A DNA stretch of 64,000 bases, taken from the NCBI GenBank assembly GCA_031363915.1, contig JANLVI010000027.1:1-64000 (forward strand), written 5' to 3'. The DNA comes from JANLVI01 sp031363915. Its GTDB lineage: Bacteria > Vulcanimicrobiota > Vulcanimicrobiia > Vulcanimicrobiales > Vulcanimicrobiaceae. Position 1 is the first letter of the stretch; each line of letters opens with the position of its first letter. A program made the position numbers and the translations under genes. Positions 6,770 through 14,079 of the stretch are shown piece by piece. The notes under the pieces were generated by a model. It did no database searches and was not told where the DNA came from. It was given only the letters and a program-made list of their open reading frames with translations.

Positions 6770-9201
6770 GTGCGAGCGAGCTTGAACGGCTCGAACCAAA
6801 GCGTCGAAACCGCCGCGCTGCCGAATGCGAGCGCCCAAAGCGAGAGCGGTAAGGGTGTGAAGTGCAGGGCTGCGTTTACGCCCGGCGTGTAAACCGCCAG
6901 CGGTAGCATCGCAAGCGTCAGCGGCAGTGAGATGAGTAGTGCCGGATTCACGCGCAATCCACGCCAGAACGGTGCTTTCGGCGAACGTTCGACCAGCACG
7001 ATTGCGCACTGTCCCGCAAGCATGGTCACGAAGGCGGTAGTCCGGGCGACATCGGCCGAGGTGCCGGCTCGCAGGAGCGCAAGATAGATGCCGAGCACCG
7101 CAAGTGAGAGCGTTCCGCCGACAAGCGCCGGGCGGATCCAGCCCACGCCGTGTAGCAGTCCTTCGGTGCGTGGCCGCGGCGGTCGCGTCATGATATTGGG
7201 CGCCCCGGGGTCCGCCTCGAACACCAGCGATGACGTCGGATGGACGATGAGTTCGAGAATGACGAGATGAATCGGCATCAATAGAAGTGGCAGGCCCAGC
7301 AGCGGAACAACCAATGCGCTCACGAGGAGCGGCACGTGAAATGCGATGAGATAACTAAAAGCGTGGCGTAAGTTATCAAAAATTCGCCGCCCGTCACGGA
7401 CTGCGGTAACGATGGTCGAGAAGTCGTCGTCGAGCAAGACGAGATCCGCCGCGCCGCGCGCGACGTCACTCCCGCGCTCGCCCATCGCGATCCCGATGTC
7501 GGCGTCACGTAAGGCCAGCGCATCGTTGGTGCCGTCGCCGGTCATCGCGACGGTGGCACCACTCTGGCGCACGGCGCGTACGATGCGAAGCTTGTGTTCG
7601 GGTCGTGCCCGAGCGACGACGGATACCGTCGGCATGCGGCGTTCGAGCTCGTCATCGGTGAGTGCCTCGAGCTCATCGCCGGTGATCACAGCGCCCTCAT
7701 CGGCGGAGATGCCGATGCTGCGCGCGATCGCAGACGCCGTGAGCGGATGGTCTCCCGTAATCATGACGACTCGAATTCCGGCCGTGCAGCAGGCAGCGAT
7801 GCTCTCGCGAATGCCAGGCCGGACCGGATCGGCGAAGGCCAAGACGCCGCGCAGTAAACCATCCGCCGCAACCGCGATGACGCGCATGCCCTCAGCCGCC
7901 ATCTGCTCGCCCCAAGAGAGCGCTTCGAGCGCGACGGCATCGTGCTGTACGCCGACGATGACTTCGAGCGCCCCCTTTGTTGCGGTGACGCTCGATGTCC
8001 CGATGCGCCACGTTGCGGTCGCGGCCTTGCGACGCGCGTCGAACGGCTCCAGTGCGATGAGATCGGCCGCAGCCGGTGCTACGATCGCTAGCGGTTCGGC
8101 GTAGCGCCGGATCGCTCGATCCAATGGGTCGAGCGATCCGGGATCGCTGGCTAACATTGCGAAACGCAGCAGGTCCGATTCGTTCGTTTCATCCAGTGTC
8201 TTAAGTGAGGCGAGTTCGATCCGCCCCAACGTCAACGTTCCGGTCTTATCGACGCAAATGACGCTCGTTGCGCCGAGCGTTTCCACACTGCCGAGACGAC
8301 GAACGAGGGCGCTGTCGCGCGACAAGCGCCATGCGCCTAAGGCCAGATACAACGTGTAGACCATCGGCAATTCTTCGGGTATCGCAGCCATCGCCAGACT
8401 GACGCCCGCGATGATGGCGACCGGCCAAACGTCTCCGTGCAAGCGTCCGACCAAGACGACGACGGCGCAAATGCCGAGAACGAAAACGCTGCCTTGCATC
8501 AAAAGTCGCCGAATCGCTCGCTCGATCGGAGTCGGCGGTGCCGTCATCTCTGCCAACAAGCCGCCGATGCGGCCGTACTGCGTCGCGCGGCCGGTGGCGG
8601 TGACCGTTGCGATGCCGTTGCCGGCGACAACGGTCGTCCCCGCATAGATGACCCGCGCTTCATGATTGGCGTCCGCGGGGCTCTTATCGAGCGGAATCGA
8701 TTCGCCAGTCAGCGTTGACTCATCGCATGTGACCCGCTTTCCGGCGACGAGTTCGCCGTCCGCAACGAGGACGTCGCCCTCGTGCACCAAGATTGCGTCG
8801 CCGATAACAACATCCCGAGCGGGGACGACGATGTCGCTTCCGTCTCGCCGTACTCGTGCCTGGGGCGCAACCGCGGCGCGTAATCGATCGATCGCCGCAT
8901 CCGCGCGCACTTCGAGAACGGCCGAGACGAGGAAGATTGGAATGAGTGCAATGCAGACGACGATCGCATCGAGGGTGTCGCCGAGGATCGCGTACGTACC
9001 CGCTGTTGCAAAAAGCAGCAGTGCCATTGGGTCCGACCCGAGCTTTATGGCCCAAGTCAAGAGCGAAGGGCGCTTGGACTCCGGCACAAGATCGTTTGGC
9101 CCGTGAAGTCGTAGGCGCCGTGCCGCCTCGATGGACGTAAGACCGAGCAGCGTGCTTTCAGCCTCGCCGGGAGCCAAGTCAGCGCGTACGGTATTCGGCA
9201 T
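6766..9201 (-). CDS. Cation-translocating P-type ATPase (P2-like)
   Basis: A P-type ATPase of 811 residues from the ATG at 9201. In order it has a cation-ATPase N domain (LTSIEAARRLRLHGPNDLVP), the actuator loop with TGES, an IPEELP membrane motif, the phosphorylation site DKTGTLT (Asp318), and the TGDGTNDALAL hinge. Six C-terminal helices complete the P2-type layout. PEELP in helix 4 is typical of Ca/Mg or proton-pump relatives but does not fix the ion. A TTG 21 bp upstream is possible; ATG is preferred. It is first in a two-gene unit with the AI-2E protein and lacks CxxC heavy-metal domains. Confidence 0.9.
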   Translation of the reverse strand: MPNTVRADLAPGEAESTLLGLTSIEAARRLRLHGPNDLVPESKRPSLLTWAIKLGSDPMALLLFATAGTYAILGDTLDAIVVCIALIPIFLVSAVLEVRADAAIDRLRAAVAPQARVRRDGSDIVVPARDVVIGDAILVHEGDVLVADGELVAGKRVTCDESTLTGESIPLDKSPADANHEARVIYAGTTVVAGNGIATVTATGRATQYGRIGGLLAEMTAPPTPIERAIRRLLMQGSVFVLGICAVVVLVGRLHGDVWPVAIIAGVSLAMAAIPEELPMVYTLYLALGAWRLSRDSALVRRLGSVETLGATSVICVDKTGTLTLGRIELASLKTLDETNESDLLRFAMLASDPGSLDPLDRAIRRYAEPLAIVAPAAADLIALEPFDARRKAATATWRIGTSSVTATKGALEVIVGVQHDAVALEALSWGEQMAAEGMRVIAVAADGLLRGVLAFADPVRPGIRESIAACCTAGIRVVMITGDHPLTASAIARSIGISADEGAVITGDELEALTDDELERRMPTVSVVARARPEHKLRIVRAVRQSGATVAMTGDGTNDALALRDADIGIAMGERGSDVARGAADLVLLDDDFSTIVTAVRDGRRIFDNLRHAFSYLIAFHVPLLVSALVVPLLGLPLLLMPIHLVILELIVHPTSSLVFEADPGAPNIMTRPPRPRTEGLLHGVGWIRPALVGGTLSLAVLGIYLALLRAGTSADVARTTAFVTMLAGQCAIVLVERSPKAPFWRGLRVNPALLISLPLTLAMLPLAVYTPGVNAALHFTPLPLSLWALAFGSAAVSTLWFEPFKLART

Positions 9202-9253
9202 TGTACCGCTAACAGTAGGCAATCCCGATGCGCTTTGCGTGAAGAACGCCGCC

Positions 9254-9269
9254 GATGAGAATTCTCATC
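9254..9269. promoter_or_regulatory. 16-bp perfect palindrome between divergent genes
   Basis: GATGAGAATTCTCATC is a perfect palindrome in the 137-bp space between the divergent P-type ATPase and universal stress protein genes. It is 52 bp from the ATPase ATG and 69 bp from the usp ATG. Position and symmetry suggest a dimeric regulator site controlling one or both. No cognate regulator is adjacent. Confidence 0.4.
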
Positions 9270-9338
9270 CTATTCATGAGACCTTCGAATGGAGGCGCTA
9301 CGTTCTCTGTAACTCCGAACCGGGAATAGGACAGAGCG

Positions 9339-9824
9339 ATGTTTTCAAAAATCGTGGTTGCAGCTGACGGCGGTGACCTTACGGTGAAGGTCACCGCGTA
9401 CGCTGTGCGACTCGCCGGGCGAGCTGACGTGCACTTTGTGTGCGCGCTCGATCCCGACCGGTTCTTCAGCGATGCTACGGCGAAAGTTTTCGATTCGGCA
9501 AACGAGCACGCCGCCGCCCTCGCCTCCGCGCAAGCGGTCGTTGACCGCTGCATTGCGACTGCAAATGAAGCCGGAGTCAGAGCCGATGGCCACGTCGTGG
9601 AGCAACCGCCGGTGCATGCGATCCTTGATACGGCCGACAAGATTGGAGCCGACCTTATCGTGATGGCTTCGCACGGTCGGGGCGGCCTTACCCGGGTTGT
9701 TTTGGGCAGCGTTGCGGAAGCCGTTGCCCGTCGAGCGGGCGTCGCGGTGCTTTTCGTGCCGACGCGAGCGGTCGACGTTGCGGTAACGGCGATCGCCGGC
9801 CAAGCGGGTAAGCGAACGGTGTAG
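9339..9824 (+). CDS. Universal stress protein, UspA family
   Basis: A 161-residue single-domain protein. MFSKIVVAADGG is the first strand and Asp of the nucleotide pocket; ADLIVMASHGRGGLTRVVLGS carries the G-x2-G-x9-G-S/T ATP-binding motif, followed by VLFVPT. USP proteins bind ATP and support survival under starvation or stress, often as dimers. It is read away from the P-type ATPase/AI-2E pair, with which it may share control through the palindrome at 9254. The short tail after VPT is not conserved. Confidence 0.9.
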   Translation: MFSKIVVAADGGDLTVKVTAYAVRLAGRADVHFVCALDPDRFFSDATAKVFDSANEHAAALASAQAVVDRCIATANEAGVRADGHVVEQPPVHAILDTADKIGADLIVMASHGRGGLTRVVLGSVAEAVARRAGVAVLFVPTRAVDVAVTAIAGQAGKRTV

Positions 9825-9849
9825 TACGCACGCGATGCGGGGAATGTAG

Positions 9850-9877
9850 CGAAGGGTGCTCCTTCGGCGCCGAAAGG
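9850..9877 (+). promoter_or_regulatory. Alternative hairpins over the PKS ribosome-binding site
   Basis: CGAAGG (9850-9855) can pair with CCTTCG (9861-9866), or CCTTC (9861-9865) can pair with GAAAGG (9872-9877), which is the Shine-Dalgarno of the polyketide synthase starting at 9883. The two pairings exclude each other, so the stretch could gate translation. This is structural inference from sequence only. Confidence 0.3.
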
Positions 9878-9882
9878 CGACC

Positions 9883-10953
9883 ATGCTCCCCCGCTCACAC
9901 GCCGCTCCCAAAGTTCGCTTAGTTACCATCGCCACCGCTGTCCCCGAGCATGTGATCGATCAGACGGCCGCTGCCGAACTGTCGCGTCGGTTTTTCGCCG
10001 CGAGGATGCCGGCCTACGATCGGCTCTCGCGCGTCTTTGTCACGACGGGCGTCGATCGGCGCTATACGGTTGTTCCGACGACGTGGTTCAGCGAAGAGCA
10101 TGGGTGGGAAGATCGGACGCGCGCCTATACCGCAGGAGCGGCGGATCTCTTCGAGCGCGTCGTCAGAAGTGCACTCGATCGCGCTTCGTTGCGCGCGGAC
10201 CAAGTCGATACGGTGGTCTTTATCTCGTCGACCGGTATCAGTACGCCGAGTATCGACGCGCGGATGTTGCCTCAGCTTGGCTTCCGGCCGGATGTCATGC
10301 GCGTGCCGGTTTTCGGACTCGGCTGCGCGGGTGGCGTGTCGGGGTTTGGGCTCGCCGCGCGTCTGGCTGCGGGATCCCCGGGAAGCAACGTCTTGCTTGT
10401 CGCGATCGAACTCTGCAGCCTGGCCTTTCGGCTCGACCGCGCATCGAAAGCCGATGTTATTTCCTCGTCGCTCTTCGCCGACGGCGCCGCGGCGGCGATT
10501 CTTTCGAGCACCGAGGGCGATGGCCCAACGGTGAGCGCTTCGACCGAACATCTCTGGCCCGAAACCCTCGACATCATGGGGTGGAGCGTTGATGAAATCG
10601 GCCTCGGGGTCGAACTATCGCGCTCGTTGCCGGCGTTCGTTGCCGAGCGCTACCGCGCCGTTTATGATTCCGCTCTTGCGCGGATGCAGGTCAAGCCGAC
10701 CGACATCGACCGTGTGATCTGTCACCCCGGCGGGACCAAAGTGTTGCAGGCACTCGAAGCGGCGCTCGAAGTGCCAAGCGGTACGCTCGATCACGAACGT
10801 GCGGTGATGCGCGATTTCGGCAACATGTCCTCACCCACCGCGCTCTTCGTGCTCGATCGTGCGCTGCGCGCGACGCTCCCGCGGCGGTCGGTGTTCGCGG
10901 CGCTCGGCCCCGGTTTTACGGCGAGTTTCGTCACGCTCGACCAGGCGTCGTGA
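9883..10953 (+). CDS. Type III polyketide synthase (alkylpyrone/alkylresorcinol type)
   Basis: A 356-residue chalcone-synthase-fold enzyme condensing malonyl-CoA units onto an acyl starter. The catalytic triad is present: Cys148 in GLGCAGGVSG, His281 in CHPGG and Asn314 in FGNMSSP. The next gene overlaps by GTGA and encodes a membrane methyltransferase-like protein, as in the Bacillus bpsA-bpsB pair that makes alkylpyrone methyl ethers. The product is therefore probably a long-chain alkylpyrone or phenolic lipid placed in the membrane. The ATG at 9883 has a GAAAGG ribosome site 5 nt upstream; a GTG at 9856 has none. Confidence 0.9.
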   Translation: MLPRSHAAPKVRLVTIATAVPEHVIDQTAAAELSRRFFAARMPAYDRLSRVFVTTGVDRRYTVVPTTWFSEEHGWEDRTRAYTAGAADLFERVVRSALDRASLRADQVDTVVFISSTGISTPSIDARMLPQLGFRPDVMRVPVFGLGCAGGVSGFGLAARLAAGSPGSNVLLVAIELCSLAFRLDRASKADVISSSLFADGAAAAILSSTEGDGPTVSASTEHLWPETLDIMGWSVDEIGLGVELSRSLPAFVAERYRAVYDSALARMQVKPTDIDRVICHPGGTKVLQALEAALEVPSGTLDHERAVMRDFGNMSSPTALFVLDRALRATLPRRSVFAALGPGFTASFVTLDQAS

Positions 10954-11450
10954 TCCCGGCTGCGGTGCTGCTCGCACTGCTAACGGTTCAACGATTGAGC
11001 GAACTGCTCGTCTCGGCGCGAAATACGAAAGCCCTGATCCGGGCGGGAGCAAGCGAACGCGCACCCGATCAGTATCCATTTATGATCGCGCTCCATGCGA
11101 CGTGGCTCGTAAGTCTGTGGCTCCTCGCGTGGAGCCGCGACGTCAGGCTGTGGTGGATTCCGCCGCTCGCGCTCTTGCAAGTCGGCCGATTCTGGACGAT
11201 TCGCACTCTTGGCTCGCGGTGGACGACGCGAATCATCATTCCGCGGAAGGCTTTTCCGCTCGTCTCGGGACCGTACCGATTCGTGCGTCATCCAAACTAT
11301 CTGATCGTCGCGGTCGAGTTGCCATGCATTTCGCTTGCGCTCGGTCTTGCGTGGCATGCGGTGTTCTTCGGTGCGCTCAACCTTGCGATGCTCTCATGGC
11401 GAATTCGGGAGGAAGACCGCGGTCTGTATTCGAGTTTTCGTCGGTCCTAG
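10950..11450 (+). CDS. Isoprenylcysteine carboxyl methyltransferase-like (BpsB-like) protein
   Basis: A 166-residue membrane protein of the ICMT/PEMT-like family. Four or five hydrophobic segments precede the SAM-binding C-terminal signature GPYRFVRHPNY, and an acidic REEDRGLYSSF close matches EEExxLxxxFG-type ends. It begins at a GTG overlapping the stop of the type III PKS gene. In the comparable BpsA-BpsB pair this family O-methylates alkylpyrones, so the same role is likely here. Protein carboxyl methylation is improbable in a bacterium lacking prenylation. No terminator is visible before 11515. Confidence 0.82.
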   Translation: MIPAAVLLALLTVQRLSELLVSARNTKALIRAGASERAPDQYPFMIALHATWLVSLWLLAWSRDVRLWWIPPLALLQVGRFWTIRTLGSRWTTRIIIPRKAFPLVSGPYRFVRHPNYLIVAVELPCISLALGLAWHAVFFGALNLAMLSWRIREEDRGLYSSFRRS

Positions 11451-11633
11451 TCAACGAACGTAGATCGCAACCATCCGATTCCGTGGTGCTGCGATCACCT
11501 ACGACGGGACCGGTTTGACACAGCTGTCCTTTAAAGCGCTCTTAACAAAGAAGCAGAGTTTCTCTTTGCCGGCAGCGCGACATCATCGGGTAGCGCGCTG
11601 AATCTCGTTTGCCTTCATTTCAGGAGTGCTTTT

Positions 11634-11762
11634 ATGAACATCCGCATTGGCATGCAGCTCGCGTTGGGATTCGCCGTCTCGTCGGTTTTGATCGTCGTTG
11701 TAGCGGCCTTAGGCGATCGTCCGTTCGGCTTCGGTTTCACCTTCGGTCGAGTCGTTCTTTAA
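11634..11762 (+). pseudogene. N-terminal relic of a methyl-accepting chemotaxis protein
   Basis: A 42-codon ORF with a strong AGGAG ribosome site 8 nt upstream encodes MNIRIGMQLALGFAVSSVLI plus a few hydrophobic residues. This is the cytoplasmic leader and first transmembrane helix of a chemoreceptor. After about 26 residues it runs antisense into the 3' end of the SulP gene and stops. The rest of the receptor is absent. It most likely marks a recombination point that removed the gene body. A TTGACA lies at 11515-11520 upstream, without a convincing -10. Translation may still occur, but no function is expected. Confidence 0.5.
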
Positions 11763-13388
11763 CGTGCGCGCGATAGCGCTAGCGAACGTGAGCGTAACAT
11801 CCGCAGGATCGAGACGGTCGGTGATGCCCGCGCGGATAATTTTGCCGGCGACGCGCTCGTTTGCTTCGCAGATGATGACACGGACATGGCGTTTTTCAAG
11901 CGTGCGAAGAACTTCATCGAGTGATTGGAGTCCGGTGATGTCGATGAAGGGGACATAGCGTAGCCGGATAACGGCCGTCGTCGGACTCAAGTTCGTGTCG
12001 ATCAGTGCTTTGATAAAATTGTGTGCGGCAGCGAAGAACACCGGCCCTTCGATTGCGTAGACGACCACCCCCGGGGGGAGGGCGGGGATCGAAGCGGGGA
12101 GTTCGGCGCGGATGTCTGTTTCGCTCATCGTGCGCACGTCGACCGAGTCTGCCATTCGCCGTAAGAATTGAATGGTCGCAAGGACGATTCCAACATTGAC
12201 CGCGATCACGAGCGTGGTGAATACCGTCAACAAGAACGTGATGAACAAGATCGCGACATCAGCGCGCGGCGCACGGCGCACCATGTAACTGAAATGGGCG
12301 ATATCACTCATGTTGTATGCCACAACGAAGAGGATCGCAGCCAGAACCGCAAGCGGAACGTTTGCAGCGAGCGGGGCTAAGAAGATGACGGTCAAGATCA
12401 GCACGACGGCGTGCGTGATCCCGGCTATTGGATTCGTTCCGCCGTTGCGAACGCTCGTCGCGGTGCGCGCGAGTGCACCGGTCGCCGCAAATCCGCCAAA
12501 GAGCGGGGCGACGATATTCGCAAGGCCTTGCCCGATCAGTTCCTGATTGGAATCGTGTTTGATGTCCGCCATACCATCGGCAACGACCGCCGACATGAGC
12601 GATTCGATAGCGCAGAGCAGCGCGATCGTGAACGCGGGGCCCAGGAGTTCGATGATAATGTGCGTGTTGAACGGCGGCAGCGAAAGATGCGGAAAGTGCT
12701 GCGGGATCGCCCCAAAGGAACTACCGATTGTCGCCACCCCGGGGAAGTGAAAGATCGACTCAGCGAGGGTTGCAAGGACCAGCGCGATGAGTGGTGATGG
12801 TACGCGGGAGAGACCGCGGACCTTCGGTGCAAAGATTAGAATCGCAAGGCTCGCAAGGGCGATTCCGGTCGGAGCCAGCTGAAGATGGGGAAGGGAACGG
12901 ATCAGCGCCCACAGTGTTGCTAGGACGTTGGGCTCGTGAATGGGTGGCAAGCCGAAGAAGTCTTTCCATTCAGCGATCCAAATCACGACACCGATTCCGG
13001 TGGTGAAACCAACGATCACCGGTGCCGGAATGAAGGCGATAATCGCGCCCAGGCGGAGCACGCCCATGACGATGAGGATGATGCCGGCCATGAGCGTCGC
13101 CGTCTCGAGCCCCGCGAAGCCGTACTTTGCCGTGATGCCCGAGAGAATAACGATGAACGCGCCGGTCGGGCCCGCGATCTGCACCGGGCTACCGCCAAAC
13201 GAGGCAACGATCAGTCCGGCGACGATCGCCGTATAGAGCCCGTTCTCGGGGCGAGCGCCCGAACCGATGGCGAAGGCCATCGCGAGGGGCAACGCAACGA
13301 CGCCAACGATCAAGCCGGCAAGAATATTTGGCAGGATCGCGCTTTTGACAAAACGTTTGTCGCGCCACGCCGCGACCAGAGCGATCAT
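11709..13388 (-). CDS. SulP family anion transporter with STAS domain
   Basis: A 559-residue transporter. The first ~400 residues hold the SLC26/SulP membrane domain, with PLAMAFAIGSGARPENGLYT near the start and SFGGSPVQIAGPTGAFIVIL as the substrate-pocket helix. The STAS domain occupies ~430-540 and contains RYVPFIDITGLQSLDEVL. Substrates in the family are sulfate, bicarbonate or other anions; the sequence does not decide between them. Because a DabAB carbon-uptake system occurs in the same window, bicarbonate should be kept in mind. The ATG at 13388 is 8 nt after a GGAG site; a GTG 9 bp upstream is less likely. Confidence 0.92.
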   Translation of the reverse strand: MIALVAAWRDKRFVKSAILPNILAGLIVGVVALPLAMAFAIGSGARPENGLYTAIVAGLIVASFGGSPVQIAGPTGAFIVILSGITAKYGFAGLETATLMAGIILIVMGVLRLGAIIAFIPAPVIVGFTTGIGVVIWIAEWKDFFGLPPIHEPNVLATLWALIRSLPHLQLAPTGIALASLAILIFAPKVRGLSRVPSPLIALVLATLAESIFHFPGVATIGSSFGAIPQHFPHLSLPPFNTHIIIELLGPAFTIALLCAIESLMSAVVADGMADIKHDSNQELIGQGLANIVAPLFGGFAATGALARTATSVRNGGTNPIAGITHAVVLILTVIFLAPLAANVPLAVLAAILFVVAYNMSDIAHFSYMVRRAPRADVAILFITFLLTVFTTLVIAVNVGIVLATIQFLRRMADSVDVRTMSETDIRAELPASIPALPPGVVVYAIEGPVFFAAAHNFIKALIDTNLSPTTAVIRLRYVPFIDITGLQSLDEVLRTLEKRHVRVIICEANERVAGKIIRAGITDRLDPADVTLTFASAIARTLKNDSTEGETEAERTIA

Positions 13389-13570
13389 TGGGAGCACTCC
13401 GCTACGGTAGAACTCTCGTCATGCAAAGTTGATGAAAGGAAGAAGGCTATGTTTTCACGCCGCCTTCGCATCTCACGCTTCGGATGTTCAAGGGCGGACT
13501 CTAATCCCTCGTCTTTCCTACGTAAACGGATTGGGGAACGGAAATCCGTGGGGCCCGCCGCCGCGGATGA

Positions 13571-13720
13571 CCAGCCTACAAAGCTCACCCCGAGCGATTC
13601 GTTAACGGCGCCCCCGCGGCGCAGACCATCAATCCCATCGTCTACATCAATCCGCCAGAACTATCAAACGCAGCTTAATCTCAACGCCCCGGTATCAAAA
13701 CCATTGACACATTCCGGCCA
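13571..13720 (+). mobile_element. IS transposase 3' end and terminus, remnant
   Basis: In the frame ending at TAA 13676-13678 the peptide AYKAHPERFVNGAP ... VYINPPELSNAA can be read. It matches the well-known C-terminus of IS3-type integrase-core transposases (HPERF ... WINPP). An in-frame TGA lies just upstream (13568-13570) and the DDE core is gone. The following bases 13688-13715, reading ATCAAAACCATTGACACATT, look like the terminal inverted-repeat region that normally follows such genes. Assignment rests on the C-terminal motif, so the exact IS group is open. Confidence 0.55.
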
Positions 13721-13943
13721 CGGAAGGCGTTCCACTTGTCGCGCGAGCGCTTGGATTGTGTACGGCCGCGCTTTGATTGTTGACGATTTCAGTTGGCGAC
13801 TGCGCTGCTGGCGAGACCAGCCTTCAAGCATCGCTTCAAATACTTGAGATTCAGGGTTAAGCAGCCCAATGTTGTTTTTGGTAGTACGTCCGCTGCAGCC
13901 GATTTCTGCGGCTTATTTTGCGACTCCATAGGCGTATCTTTTC

Positions 13944-13960
13944 ACGTTACATTGTAACGT
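13944..13960. repeat. Palindrome ACGTTAC-ATT-GTAACGT
   Basis: A perfect 7+3+7 inverted repeat downstream of the nrdJ terminator. It shares the half-site GTAACG with the repeat at 14051-14069, and the two flank the terminator at 13989-14011. It could be a regulator-binding pair or the residue of a mobile element; the role is unknown. Confidence 0.5.
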
Positions 13961-13988
13961 CTCTTTTGAAAAGCTTTATGGCACCTAT

Positions 13989-14011
13989 AAAAAAGGGGCC
14001 ACGTCGGCCCC
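13989..14011 (-). terminator. Rho-independent terminator of nrdJ
   Basis: Read on the minus strand, a GGGGCC-GACGT-GGCCCC hairpin (14011-13995) is followed immediately by six T residues (13994-13989). It lies 69 bp after the nrdJ stop codon and would end that transcript. Confidence 0.88.
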
Positions 14012-14050
14012 ATAAAACAATCTTTAGCTCGAGTTTCTACGACATATTGC

Positions 14051-14069
14051 TGTAACGTAAACCGTTACA
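14051..14069. repeat. Palindrome TGTAACG-TAAAC-CGTTACA
   Basis: A perfect 7+5+7 inverted repeat 11 bp beyond the nrdJ stop codon. With the 13944-13960 element it shares the GTAACG half-site, and the centres are 108 bp apart. As RNA it could form a stem ahead of the real terminator, but it has no U-tract. A DNA-binding role is equally possible. Confidence 0.5.
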
Positions 14070-14079
14070 CCGGAATGTT

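Larger units (their letters stand above)
13398..14079. other. Gene-poor, scarred interval
   Basis: About 680 bp without an intact gene. It holds the tail of a transposase (13571-13720), two palindromes of shared half-site (13944-13960, 14051-14069) and the nrdJ terminator (13989-14011). The rest, particularly 13740-13990, is lower in GC than the surroundings and shows no coding pattern. An ORF from ATG 13449 has a ribosome-site-like AAGGAAGAAGG before it, but its Ser/Arg-rich translation resembles no protein. Confidence 0.6.

Noticed and set aside
13449..13847. Open frame of 133 codons after a purine-rich ribosome-site-like stretch, downstream of sulP
   Set aside because: Its Ser/Arg-rich translation resembles no protein, and a different frame in the same DNA holds the transposase tail, so the frame is accidental.
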